Position numbers and translations under genes: made by a program
Notes under the pieces: generated by a model
The model's input: the letters and a program-made list of their open reading frames with translations, nothing else
Databases searched by the model: none
Told to the model about the DNA's origin: nothing
Assembly (NCBI RefSeq): GCF_036898095.1
Contig: NC_090728.1
Span: 88,585,416 to 88,649,415 of the forward strand
Reading direction: 5' to 3'
From: Palaemon carinicauda
Taxonomy: Eukaryota > Arthropoda > Malacostraca > Decapoda > Palaemonidae
Length of the DNA: 64,000 nucleotides
Part shown: positions 11,527 to 22,799 of the stretch, piece after piece
Position numbering within the stretch: the stretch's first letter is position 1
How the letters are laid out: each line of letters begins with the position of its first letter

Positions 11527-12105
11527 TTACCGCATGCTTCTCAACACATCTTGGGTTGTTGCCAACTCACTAGACTGTCAAGCAGTTTCATAACGTTGCC
11601 TTCTAGTCTGCTGCTTTGCACCAGTGAACCCTCACTCAGAGAACTTAGCTTTTCTAGGATAAGGTCCCTGTAGATGAGAAAGTTCTTTTCTCCCTCCTTC
11701 TGATATTCCCTTGAGGACTCTGTCATTTGGAGGGAGCCTTTAGCTGCATAACCTCTTATGGACTTTTATTTAAGCATAACATGCTTACAGGGAAGGTAAT
11801 GGTTACACTTCAGCCGCTAATCCCGTCTGTTACCACACCTGCTCCCATAGACCTTGAGCTGTGTTGCATGACATGCAGTCCAAGCTTAGTCCTTGTTAGA
11901 GGATTTTTTGTTTACGGAGTCAATGTGTCACGGGGAAGACGTTCAACAACCAACAGAAGGGACTTGTTGTGACGCAGTGGGCAACCTCAGCAACCCGTTA
12001 AGGAGTTGTCTGTACGGCCCAGACAGTCTAGACAGATTCGGGTTGTCACTGTACTTCCTCGCTTGCCCATGATTGACAGTTTACAGACTGTGCAGCAGTA
12101 TCATG

Positions 12106-13419
12106 ATCTTGTGTCCGGCTCCGTCAGACGACTGGCTTTTAAGAGCTCCCTCAAGTCGTCGCTGTCTGGAGATTTTCAAATGGGCTATGGATCTGACCAA
12201 GGAACTGGGCCTCCTGGTCAATTTTGAGGAGTCTCAGCTCGTTCCATCCCAGACCATTGTCTCCTTGGGTATGGATCTTCAGAGTCGAGCTTTTCGGACT
12301 TGTCCGTCGGCCCCAAGGATCTTCCAAGCCCTAGAATGCATCCAGAGCATGCTGAGAAGGAACCGATGCTTAGTCAGGCAGTGGATGAGTCTAACAGGGA
12401 CACTTTCATCGCTGGCCCTGTTCATCGAGTTAGGGAGACTCCACCTCCGCCCCCTTCAGTATCATCTAGCTGCTCACTGGATAAAGGACATGACGCTAGA
12501 GACGGGCTCAGTTCCTGTTTCCGAAGAGATGAGGTCTACTCTAACGTGGTGGAAGAACAGCATTCTTCTCAAGGAAGGTCTACCATTGGCTGTTCAGTCC
12601 TCCGACCACCGTCTCTTCTCGGACGCATCGGACACGGGCTGGGGTGCGACACTGGACGGACAGGAATGCTCGGGAACATGGAATCAGGAGCAAAGGACAC
12701 TTCACATCTATTGCAAGGAGTTGTTGGCAGTTCATTTGGCCTTGATAAACTTCAAGTCCCTCCAGCTTAACAAGGTGGTGGAGGTGAACTCCGACTACAC
12801 CACAGCCTTGGCTTACATCTCCAAGCAGGGAGGGACTCATTCGAGGAAGTTGTTCGAGATCGCAAGGGACCTCCTCATTTGGTCAAAAGATCGAAAGCTC
12901 ACGCTGGTAACGAGGCTCTTTCAGGGCGATATGAATGTCATGGCAGATCGCCTCAGCCGGAAGGGTCAGGTCTTCCCCACAGAGTGGACCCTTCACAAGA
13001 ATGTTTGCAGCAGACTTTGGGCCCTGTGGGGTCAGCCAACCATAGATCTATTCGCTACCTCGATGACCAAGAGGCTCCCGATGTATTGTTCTCCGATTCC
13101 AGACCCAGCAGCAGTTCGCGTGGATGCCTTTCTGCTGGATTGGTCCCATCTCAACCTGTATGCATTCCCGCCGTTCAAGATTGTCAACAGGGTACTTCAG
13201 AAGTTCGCCTCTCACAAAGGGACACGGCTGACGTTGGTTGCTCCCCTCTGGCCCGCGAGAGAATGGTTCACTGAGGTACTGCAATGGCTGGTCGACGTTC
13301 CCAGGACTCTTCCTCCTAGAGTGGACCTTCTGAGTCAACCTCACGTAAAGAAGGTACACCCAACCTCCACGCTCTTCGTCTGGCTGCCTTCAGACTATCG
13401 AAAGACTCTCAAGAGCTAG
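12106..13419 (+). pseudogene. DIRS-B truncated RT, RNase H and methylase-like ORF
   Basis: An open frame runs 12073-13419 (448 codons). Its first about 10 codons are gag-derived, then it enters RT exactly at the catalytic motif C (DDWLLRAPSSRRCL), so RT motifs A and B are gone. RNase H is intact in motif terms: LFSDASDTGWGATLDG, CKELLAVHLAL, VNSDYTTALAYI and MADRLSRKGQ carry the usual acidic residues. The methylase-like block follows without interruption (TIDLFATSMTKRLP, YCSPIPDPAA, YAFPPFKIVN, APLWPAREWF), unlike copy A where a stop separates the two. Without the RT fingers and palm it cannot copy RNA itself; RNase H and methylase could still be made. Confidence 0.88.
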
Positions 13420-14455
13420 AGGCTTTTCGAAGGAGGCAGCCAGAGCGATTGCCAGAGCAAGGATGACATCCACTCTCAGAGTCTATCAGTCTTTATGGGA
13501 AGTCTTCCGAAGCTGGTGCAAGGCCAATGCAGTTTTCCTCAACCAGTACCAATGTAACCCAGATTGCTGACTTCCTGTTACATCTAAGGAACGTAAGCTC
13601 CCTATCAGCTCCTACGATCAAGGGTTACAGAAGTTTGTTGGCAGCGGTTTTCCGCCACAGAGGCTTGGATCTTTCCTCCAACAAAGATCTACAGGACCTC
13701 CTTAGGTCTTTTGAGACCTCAAAGGAACGTCGGTTGTCCACTCCAGGCTGGAATCTAGACGTGGTCCTAAGGTTCCTAATGTCATCAGGATTTGAACCGC
13801 TCCAATCAGCCTCTTTTAAGGACCTCACATTAAAAAACTCTTTTCCTCGTGTGCTTAGCAACAGGTAAAAGAGTAAGTGAGATCCACGCCTTCAGCAGGA
13901 ACATAGGTTTCACATCTGAAACGGCTACATGTTCCTTACAGCTCGGTTTTTTGGCTAAAAACGAGCTTCCTTCCCGTCCTTGGCCTAAGTCGTTCGAGAT
14001 CCCAAGCCTGTCCAACATGGTGGGGAACGAACTGGAGAGAGTACTTTGCCCAGTTAGAGCTCTTAAGTACTATCTAAAGGTCAAAACCATTACGAGGACA
14101 ATCAGAAGCCTTATGGTGTGCTATCAAGAAGCCTTCTCTACCAATGTCTAAGAACTCAGTTTCTTTCTACATCAGGCTTCTGATTAGAGAAGCAAATTCT
14201 CATCTGAAGGAAGAAGACCTTGCTTTGCTGAAGGTAAGGACACATGAAGTGAGAGCTGTGGCTACTTCAGTGGCCTTCAAACAGAACCGTTCTCTGCAGA
14301 GTGTTATGGATGCAACCTATTGGAGAAACAAGTCAGTGTTCGCATCATTCTATCTCAAAGATGTCCAGTCTCTTTACGAGTACTGCTACACCCTGGGTCT
14401 ATTCGTAGCAACGAATGCAGTAGTAGGCGAGGGCTCAGCCACTACATTCCCATAA
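13420..14455 (+). pseudogene. DIRS-B tyrosine recombinase with three frameshifts
   Basis: Aligns throughout to the YR of copy A. Landmarks: LSAPTIKGYRSLLAAVFRHR (core-binding), GKRVSEIHAF (first catalytic Arg), THEVRAVATS (His-x-x-Arg), TYWRNKS and ASFYLKDV (nucleophile Tyr). The frame changes near 13535 (one inserted base relative to A), near 13850 and near 14085. All catalytic residues survive in sequence but no single frame joins them, so the protein is not expected to work. Confidence 0.88.
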
Positions 14456-14841
14456 TCCCATAACTTTTTAACCTTTCTCTTGAATACTTTTTATGGGTTG
14501 TACGGTCGGCTAAGAAGCCTTCCACATCCTTGTTGATTTGGCGGGTGGTCAATTCTTTCTTGAGAAGCGCCAAGGTTAAAGGTTGTGATGAGGTCCTTTA
14601 GTATGGGTTGCAGCCCTGTATACTTTAGCACCTTTGAGTTGATTCAGCCTCCCAAGAGGAACGCTGCGCTCAGTAAGGAAGACGATCTTATTAAAGGCAG
14701 AGTAACGGTTCAAGTCGACTTCCTTACCAGGTACTTATTATTTCATTGTTATTGTGGATAACTGATTATATGAAATATGGGATACTTAGCTATCCTTTAA
14801 TCTTGTACACTGGTTTTCACCCACCCCCCTGGGTGTGAATC

Positions 14842-15170
14842 AGCTACATGATTATCGGGTAAGTTTAATATTGAAAAATGTTATTTTTATTAATAAAATA
14901 AATTTTTGAATATACTTACCCGATAATCATGATTTAATCGACCCTCCCTTCCTCCCCATAGAGAACCAGTGGACCGAGGAATAATTGAGGAGGTGTCAAC
15001 AAGAAGTACTTGAGTACCTGGCCACAGGTGGCGCTGGTAAATACACCCCCTTCTAGTATTGTGATAGCTGGCGTATCCCTCCATAGAATTCTGTCGGGCA
15101 ACGGAGTTGACAGCTACATGATTATCGGGTAAGTATATTCAAAAATTTATTTTATTAATAAAAATAACAT
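14842..15170 (+). repeat. DIRS-B internal complementary region (14842-14932) and right terminal repeat (14976-15170)
   Basis: The internal region reads as the complement of the left end (AGCTACATGATTATCGGG to TTTAATATTGAAAA) joined directly to the complement of the right end (TGTTATTTTTATTAATAAAA to CCCGATAATCATG). It thus holds a copy of the junction expected in the circular DNA intermediate. Confidence 0.93.
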
Positions 15171-15189
15171 ATTACTTAAAATTTGTGAT
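15171..15189 (+). mobile_element. DIRS-C right-end stub
   Basis: ATTACTTAAAATTTGTGAT is the predicted terminal sequence of DIRS-C, as read from the complement in C's own internal region at 7943-7962. It was cut off from the rest of C by the DIRS-B insertion. Confidence 0.88.
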
Positions 15190-16840
15190 GTTTATATGCT
15201 TTCAATTCTCGCAAGGGAGGGTGTAATGAAGGGATTAGCCTCTCTTAAGTTGGTTTTTTTTTTGCCCATTTGCCACAAATAAGAAATTTTAGTCATTTCG
15301 AGCATATGTGTAGGTGATAAGTATCTAAGCCTTTCCTATTATCAATTCTTATCCATCAATATCACAAGTCCAAGCAGGGTGAGGAGGGTGACAAGTAGTT
15401 TTAGAAGTCACCCTCGTGTACCAGCTTTGATTTTCAATGCCATGAAATCAGAATTGTAGCCCATTTTCTTTTTCTTAAAGAGAAAATAGGTTTGTCTAGC
15501 TCTAGCCTATCCAGTGATTTCAGGGAACTAAATTTTGCTGGCTTGGTGTGACGTGATTTGTGGCAGTAGGATGAAGGTAGAATTTCTGTTGAGTGACCGG
15601 TGAAGTACATACTCTTGTAAAGAGCAGAAATTAATGTAAAATCTATTAGTATGCAATCTCTCTCATTTTGTTCTTATATCTACACTATGCCTTGAACCAT
15701 ACTCTTATAGTTCTAAAGGGCCCTCACATTTATCTGCACAAAATAACTTAAGTTTGAATAAAACTTCATTCTATGCAGATGACTCAATGTTGAGTGTATT
15801 GACTGGGTTATTGTTGATGAGTAGGATATGTAAAGGGAAGGGGGTTAGTAGTCATATGACTTGGATGTGGGTGGATGGAATTACACCAGCTAAATCACTT
15901 ACAGTCTTATAGGTCCTCTTTATTATGAAATGTACATCTTCACCTTTAGGATGCATGGTTGTATTTTTTGGTGCCCTATCATTTACTGGGGTTGTGTTTT
16001 TGTTGTGTCTTTTTGTGTGCTGATGACTTTACTGCCAGCTAATTGGTCAAGGATAGTTCCTCAAGAAATTATTACTAGCGGTAGTGCAGGCAGATGAGTT
16101 TTCTTTTTACTGTTGAATTAACTTTACCTTGGCACAGTATCATAGAATAAATATGAATATTTTGTTGGTGCGAAGACATTCTACAGTATTTAGGGTAAAC
16201 GGAAGAAGAGAGAATGTTATACAGTGCAATATTTATCTAGTCTTTTGTGGGATTTTTATTTCTTATTTTGTGTGTATGTATTGCACTATAACAGATCCAT
16301 CTCTTTTTAATGGGTATATGCTTCTTCTTTGCCCAAGTAGAGATTTCATTAATAATTCTGTGAGCAGTCCCTACATCATAGCCAAGATATCCAAACTATA
16401 TTTCATAAATTCATTCTCCACTTGCTGTAACTTCCCAATATAATTCATGTTTATAACATTCCAATTTTTCTTTAGTATTTATAAACCGGGAGATTCTTAG
16501 CACCCCGCTATGTCCGGGACTAGGGGTCATTCTGTCATATTTGCTTTTCAGACTTAGTAAATCCATAGAGGATTCATGGGCTAAATTCATCAAAGGATAG
16601 CAGGTTCCTTGTGATGCGCAGTGCCTATCTAACTAAGGCGAGTGACCCCTGCTGGTCCATACCAATTACAGTAAGATCATCTGCCAGGCATCAGCAGTAA
16701 AAGCCGAAAAGACATCTTGTCAATCGCCTTATACCTAATCCGTCACCTTGCTGCCAGTGACTTCATCAAGATTTAAGGAAGCATTTCCTCCATAGCCAAA
16801 GTTCTCGTTTCTCCACCAAGTAGCTCATTGGCAAACATGA
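15190..16840. other. Intronic sequence without recognisable genes
   Basis: AT-rich. A 104-codon open piece at 16129-16443 has no recognisable domain and looks like chance. Nothing else supported. Confidence 0.5.
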
Positions 16841-16884
16841 ATTGCTAAGATATACTGCCCAGCATGGTATGCTAAGATATGTGC
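16841..16884 (+). repeat. 27-bp minisatellite, left part
   Basis: GCTAAGATATACTGCC is followed by AGCATGGTATGCTAAGATAT. The same 27-bp unit recurs at 20995-21110, on the other side of the LINE. Confidence 0.75.
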
Positions 16885-17084
16885 TTAATGAAGTGTAAGC
16901 CACAGAGGTGTGGATGTGTTTTGCGCCGAGCTCTGTGCAACAAACGCCCTGAGTTGTGTTTTAGCTTTTGTTTCTCGCTAAGGATATAATTGAAAAGATA
17001 TTAGTTAATCTTATGGAGAAACCAAAGTGAGAAGAAACAGTACACTATGTCTGCCCCCTTGTCTCCCCCTAACTCAGTCTGCCT

Positions 17085-18160
17085 CATATATGAACCATGG
17101 AGGGAGACTGGAAAAAATGGACTGGATGTGAGTGTAGAAGATTCTATCATAAGAAATGTTTGTATTTAGTGACAGGCATCACTGATAATGAACTAAAGAA
17201 CCTAGATTGGATATGCCCACGCTGCATAGTTGAAGCCAGCAAGCCAAGTTATGTTTATCAAAATTGAAGGAAGATGGGGGTATAAGAGAAGAGGCCCTGA
17301 GCGAACAAGACGCGAGAATCGCTGAATTGGAAAACAAAGTTGCGGACTTTAGCGCACATGCAGGAAATTACAACCAGACTACTGACTTCACTGAGAAAGC
17401 TGAAAATTTTTCTGTGAATATGGAATCAATTACAGTAAGGCAACACTTCAATCATTGATGGACCCAAAATCAGAGAAAACGACATATGCTGACAAAGTTA
17501 AGGAAAAAAAATCTGTTTGTAATTAAATCAACAAATACAACAGCTAAGATTACTGAAAGAAAACATGAGGTTAAATAGGCACTTGAAGGCATTCCTATAC
17601 TTAACGTGAGGTCAAGTTCGAATGGAAATGTTGTTGTAAACTTTAACAAAATGATCAGAGAAGAGGCTGCAAACAAAATTCAGACATTGGTTGCCGACAC
17701 CGAGACAAGGAAAATCAGAAAATTAAAACCAAAAATAATGATATGCAATGCATACAATGATGAAGATGAATTAGTAAATGCCTTGATTCAAAGAAATCGT
17801 TCTGAACCAAATCCAAAATACTGTATAGAAGATAAGTGTAGTCCTGAAGAAAAAGGCTTGAGGTGGGACTACCCGCTATGTGCTGAAATGTGATCCTGAA
17901 GTTCGAGGGCTATTCACGATAATGGGGACAAAATTTTGGTATGATGGGGTACTTATAACATACATGATAGGTACCACGTGATCACCTGCTATCACTGTCA
18001 GAGGTATGGACATCTTGAAAAATATTGCAAGTCTAAGAATGATGATAAAGTCTGCGGGAAAAGCTCAGGAAAACATTTCACCAAGGAGTGTAATTTGAAA
18101 ATGTCAAAGTGTATTAACTGCACAAAGTTAAACAAACCAAGTGACCACAGTAATTTCTAG
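17085..18160 (+). pseudogene. LINE ORF1: PHD-like finger, coiled coil and zinc knuckles, degenerate
   Basis: Near 17118-17235 translation gives a Cys/His-spaced CECRRFYHKKCLYL ... WICPRCI pattern, as in PHD fingers found in ORF1 of CR1-type LINEs. 17264-17458 encodes an acidic heptad-like helix (EQDARIAELENKVADF). 17978-18160 encodes CYHCQRYGHLEKYC, a CCHC zinc knuckle, with a second Cys-rich block after it. Such proteins bind the LINE RNA. Stops and frameshifts divide the region. Confidence 0.7.
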
Positions 18161-18214
18161 AGATTGCAAAGCTTATGACTAGGAATTAAAAAAACTTACA
18201 GAAAATACTGATCA

Positions 18215-20830
18215 TGGATACTAAGGATGTCGTAAACTGTGGCTATGTAAATATACAATCTGTAATTAATAAAATTATTCAAATTCAAGAATTGATAAAC
18301 AGGAAATATTTGGACTTACTAGCATTATCTGAAACATGATAAAATAACTTTGACGAGGCTAAGAACACTGAAATGACACCTCCCACACACACCTTGTTTC
18401 ACATACTGAGAGATTGTAGGTCTGGTGGGGGTGTTGGACTGTTTATTCATAAAGGTTACTCAAACAAGCTTTGAATATATAGAAATAAACTTTACGCAAA
18501 AAAACTGAAAAATATCCTTTGTAACAGTCTACAAACCTTGGAGAACGAAAACTAGTATCTTCTTTGAAGAATTCATTGCATTCATTGAGATGATTATCAT
18601 TGAGAAAAATGAATTAGTTGTTTTTGGAGACTTGAATTTTTGGATGGATGATGCATCAAATCCTGATGCTTTAGCATTTAGTGAGTTATTAGAATCATAT
18701 CAATTAGTGAATGTCAACTGTACAACTACTTAAACTGGGCATACATTGGACCTAGTTTTGAGTGAAGCAATGAATAACATTGTATCTGATATGAATGTTG
18801 AAGAGAAATGTACTATCTCAGTGCACAAACTTATTAAGATTAGTCTACCTCTACAGAAACATGCAGTAGTAAAGAAAATAAATTCTAGGCATAAATCAAA
18901 TTTTTCAATTACCATATTTATTGAAAAAGTTACAAAGAAAATAAATGATGCTATCAACATTCCTTGTGTTCATGATAACCAACATTTGTTGGGAGCTATG
19001 TGCTTAACTGTCTTACAACCACTTTTAGTAAAGAGAGTAAAAGTGAATATGATACCATGTGCCCACCGATGGAAAAGACTATAACTGTTAATGACCAATC
19101 TCTTTGTTTTGATGGAGAGACTTTAGTGAAAAAGAGGGAAAAAAGACGTAAAGAAAGAAAGTGGTATAGGTTAAAAACTTAGTACATAGGGAAAATACAA
19201 AACAGCTATGTGTCAATACAACTACCTGCTAAGAAGGAAAAAAGTGAATACTATAAGAGAAAGATCCACAAAGTAACAACAGACATAAATAAGTTATATC
19301 GTCTCCTAAATGGTATAATGGGAGATGTAAACGAAAAGGAGCTACCTAATGGATACAGTGACCAGGTACTAGCAAATAATTTTCCAGTATTCTTTAAAAA
19401 CAAAATGATCCTATGCCAATATCTGAAGTAATTAGAGAGAGAGACTTTTCTAGTCTAGCCGAAATAATAATGAGAATAGTAAATGCAAGCATTGATGAAT
19501 GTTAGTTTCCCAAATCTGAGAAAATGGCTATAGTCACACCAATTCTGAAAAGTGCTCTGAACTACCAGGAATTAAGCTCATATAGACCTATTTCGAATCT
19601 ATCCTTTGTTTCAAAAGTGCTTGAATACGTAATTCTTGAACAACTAGTCAGTCACTTAGAAGTAATAGAAGCTTTGCCTGAAAACCAAGCTACTTACAGA
19701 AAACTATACTCTATGGAGACAGGCATTTGCTCTGTTGTAAATGATATGCTGGAAATGATGAATGAAAATAAGTGTGGTATTTTAATATTACTCCATCTCA
19801 GTGTGGCTTTTGATATAGTTGTGCATGATGACGATCAAGCTTTCGATTACCTAAAAGATTACTTGGTTGGTAGAAATTACTGTGTGCAAATTGGAAACTC
19901 ATATTCATCATATGAACCTTTAAACAGAGGAGTACCCCAGGGGAGTGTACTTAGCCCAATCTTATTCTGCATCTATACTATCGGGCTATCGAAAATACTA
20001 CAAAGGCATGGTGTGAAGTTCAAACTATATGCTGATGACAATTTTACTTCCCCATAAATGATATAGATGACACTACTGAAACTCTAAACCGAATCCTTGA
20101 TAGTGTTAGAGAATGGATGACAATTAAACAACTAAAATTAAATGAGAACAAAACTGAGTTCATGGTGGTGGGAAAGAGAAACTGTGAGAAGCTTTTGTGA
20201 TATTGAAATGAACATAAATAATGACTGTGCCAATATCTAGTAAAGTTTGTGATCTAGGTGTATTTCTTAACTGTAACTTGTCTCTCAATGCCCAAATGAA
20301 TAATGTAGTAATAACTGCTGGCTATCATCTAAGTAATATTGCTTTTATAAAAAAAGTACCTGGACGAAAATTCTGTAAAGAAACTTGTGATAAACTGTGT
20401 TATTACGAGGATTGACAATTGAAACTCCATCTATTACAATTTACCAAAAGTACAACTTAAGAAATTACAAAACATAATAAACAGAGGAGCAAAACTGACA
20501 GAAGGTGTCCCACCTAGAGAAAGGATAACCTCTATACTAATAGATTTACACTGGCTGCCAATTAAAGCTAGAATTGAATTTAAAATATGTACAATAACCC
20601 ACCAAGTTATCAGAACTGGTCGTCCAAAATACTTGAGAGAATTGCTACATATTGCGCAGTCAACAAACTGTGTTGACATGAGAATAGTTACAGATGGTTT
20701 CAAACTATTGGAACTTAGATATATGTCTACTATAGGCTCCAGAGCCTTTAAATATGCTGCCCGAGACTATACAATAAGCTCCCACGAGACATCCAAATAA
20801 TTGAAGACATTAAAGCTTTCAAGAGGAAAC
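18215..20830 (+). pseudogene. LINE endonuclease-reverse transcriptase, degenerate
   Basis: The endonuclease start (VNIQSVINKI, LALSET, near 18246-18340; GGGVGLFIHKGYS near 18427-18465) resembles apurinic-type LINE endonucleases. 19524-20057 is open for 177 codons and holds RT blocks: YRPISNLSFVSKVLE, LLHLSVAFDIVVH (motif A with L-S-V-A-F-D), NRGVPQGSVLSPILF (motif B) and KLYADDN (motif C, catalytic DD). 20221-20415 and 20434-20830 hold the thumb and C-terminal blocks. Multiple stops make it non-functional. Confidence 0.8.
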
Positions 20831-20994
20831 TGAAGGTTTTTATTCTGTGAGTCGTTTGACAGTAACGATTTAACAGTAAATGAGCAATACGTGGTATGAA
20901 ATGTTGAATACTCTGAATGAACAAGATAAAACGACAGTGGAGTTCCTTTAGAGATTGGGGTTCCCCTGCTGTCAAAGTAAAGTAAAGTAAGTAA

Positions 20995-21110
20995 GCATGG
21001 TATGCTAAGATATACTGCCTAGCATAGTATGTTAAAATATACCACCTAGCATGGTATGCTAAGATATACCGCCTAGCACAATATACCCCATAGAACGGCA
21101 TACCGCCTAG
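20995..21110 (+). repeat. 27-bp minisatellite, right part
   Basis: GCTAAGATATACTGCCTAGC begins at 21004, with diverged copies at 21031 and 21058 (27-bp period), then decays into shorter CCGCCTAGAACGGCA pieces. Confidence 0.85.
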
Positions 21111-21139
21111 AACGGCAACGTTAGATGGAACACTTTAGT

Positions 21140-22795
21140 GAGGTCATGAATAGAGACATGAAATGAATAATTTGATTGATATACCTGAAGCTGAGAAAGA
21201 CATTGCTGTACTTATGAATGAATTCAGCGTATTTGAAGTTGAAGCTATCATTAAAAAACTAAAGAGATGGAAAGCCCCTGGGTATGATGGAATTACTGCT
21301 GAGATGATACTGACCGAAAATGAAGTGACTCCTAGTATACTTACACGATTATTTTGTAGAATGTGGAATGACAAGGCAAAACCTGATGTGTGGGAGCTAG
21401 GAGTGTTGGTGAAAATAACAAAAAAGGAGATCTGACTGATTGCAATAATTACAGAGGCATCACACTTATATTTAGTATGCTCATTCTAAAGAGACTGGAG
21501 AGAAAGATTGATGAAAAGCTAAGAGATGAACAAGCAGGATTTAGAAAAGGTAGAAGTTGTACTTACCAAATTTTCATTTTAAGACGTGGTATAGCAATGT
21601 GTAGAATATCAAAATCCACTTTTGATGGCAATTGTGGACCATGAAAGTCTGTGATAGTGTGCACCTGCCAGTTTTGTGGAGAGTCCTGCGGTATTATAGA
21701 GTTCTATTGTTTGTTTCTTTTAGGTTGACCTCATACTTGGAATAAGGAGGCCCTAGGCTTTTGCATTGCCAGCCCATAATATGGAATTCTCTTAAATATG
21801 TAAATTTGATTAAGTTTGCTCATGAGCATAGCATGTGCAAAATTAATGTTAATGGAGTCCTATCAATTGATTTTCCAGTGAACAGTAGAGTACTCAAAGA
21901 GAATGCGTTGTTACCTATGTTTTTATCCTCCTCATGGATTTTGTAATGCATAGAATAATTGGGAATGGTGAAGGATTGGACTGGATTGGTAACAGGAAAT
22001 TAGCTGCCCTAGAGTATACTAATGCTGTCCTTATTAGCAGAACACCACATGACTTGCAAAGCTTGCTTACCAGAATGCATGAAATATCACGAGTGGTTGG
22101 ACTCGAGATAAGTAGAAGAAAGACAGAGATGATGTGAATGGTATATGCGGTGGAAGATGAAATATCATTGGAAGGAGAAAAGATTAATGAGGTGGAACCA
22201 TTTAAATATTTAGGATTTATGATCTCTAATACAGGATCTTTAGAATTGGAGTTTGATGGAAGATTGAAAAAAGCTAACCAGACAATGGCTAGGCTAAGTA
22301 AAATTTGGAAATTAAATTGCCTGAAATTACCTATAAAAATAAGGCTTTATATTAGTATAGTGAGATCGGTGTTTCTGTATGGACATAAGTCGTGGTATGA
22401 CAATGAAACAACATCCAAAAGATTTTGTAGATTTGAGAACAGAGCACTCAGAAGAATATTGGGAGTTAAATGGCAGGACAGGACTAGAAAGGAAACTATA
22501 AGAGAGATTACGCGAGTGCCATATGTAAATGAGATCATGGTGAGGGGTAAATGGAGATGGTTTGGGCATGCTCTTTGCGCTCCCCATGAGAGAATAGTTC
22601 ACCAAACTTTTAACGATGGTCCACAAGGCACTAGAAGAGTTGGAAGATCCAGGTCTATATGGCTGAGAACTATGAAGTGTGAAGTAGGAAATGATGAATG
22701 GAGAAGTATTGATTTAAAACCTCAAGATGAAGATGACTAACGAAATCTAACCGAGGCCCTTTGCATGAATAGGCGTAGGAGGAGGAGATGATGAT
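21140..22795 (+). mobile_element. RTE-like LINE, 5'-truncated
   Basis: Only the RT half is left. The 3' end is short, running from the last codons through CCCTTTGCATGAATAGGCG to a GATGATGAT-type tail at about 22780-22795, as in RTE-clade LINEs. Two further copies of this tail occur at about 52495-52552 and 59660-59760. Confidence 0.8.
21163..22740 (+). pseudogene. RTE-like reverse transcriptase, degenerate
   Basis: In order: WKAPGYDGITAEM (fingers), NNYRGITL, DEQAGFRKGRSCT, then a frameshifted palm (motif A near 21650, motif B not clear), LISRTPHDLQSLL, EVEPFKYLGFMISNTGS, and the C-terminal block open at 22138-22740 (200 codons) with ENRALRRILGVKWQDRTR and RGKWRWFGHAL. The last blocks are typical of RTE-type LINE pol proteins. 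The YADD box has degraded to YTNAVLIS at about 22015-22035. Not functional. Confidence 0.82.
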
Positions 22796-22799
22796 TGTA

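Larger units (their letters stand above)
9541..12110 (+). pseudogene. DIRS-B gag-like region with repeat expansions, degenerate
   Basis: 9541-9816 translates to a stretch sharing RPPSPGPLASSQAQGRSNV with the gag-like ORF of copy A. Around 9990 a DPKLTLLQSIQSQLSVLM segment parallels DPKWSLLQTMQTQLTSLM of A. After that a proline-rich tract has expanded (long ORF 10256-11242, 328 codons, mostly Pro/Val/Gln/His), followed by a 16-bp array. The region ends near 12077-12110 with a segment matching A at about 36900-36950, then jumps to RT sequence. Proline-rich low-complexity gag is common in this lineage, but the expansion here looks like tandem duplication, not function. Confidence 0.75.
8271..15170 (+). 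mobile_element. DIRS-B: full-length but internally deleted DIRS-like element nested in DIRS-C
   Basis: Both inverted terminal repeats are present (about 8271-8450 and 14976-15170), as is an internal complementary region (14842-14932). Inside are a gag remnant with tandem repeats, a 3' part of RT, RNase H, methylase-like and frameshifted recombinase segments. Relative to DIRS-A, about 1.7 kb covering the end of gag and most of RT is missing, and two repeat arrays have been gained. Flanks rejoin perfectly as DIRS-C sequence. It is a non-autonomous relative of A. The left boundary is accurate to about 1-2 bases. Confidence 0.92.
16885..20994 (+). mobile_element. CR1/L2-type LINE, near full length, degenerate
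   Basis: Contains an ORF1-like part (PHD-like finger, coiled coil, CCHC knuckles) followed by endonuclease, reverse transcriptase and a 3' end with an AAAGT-type short tandem tail (about 20975-20993). The RT C-terminal block (DLHWLPIKARIEFKI, RAFKYAA) is typical of CR1/L2-like LINEs. It lies inside a 27-bp minisatellite. The 5' limit at about 16885 is inferred from where minisatellite ends. Confidence 0.75.

Noticed and set aside
16129..16443. 104-codon ORF in AT-rich intron
   Set aside because: Hydrophobic, low-complexity, no homolog or splice context recognised.
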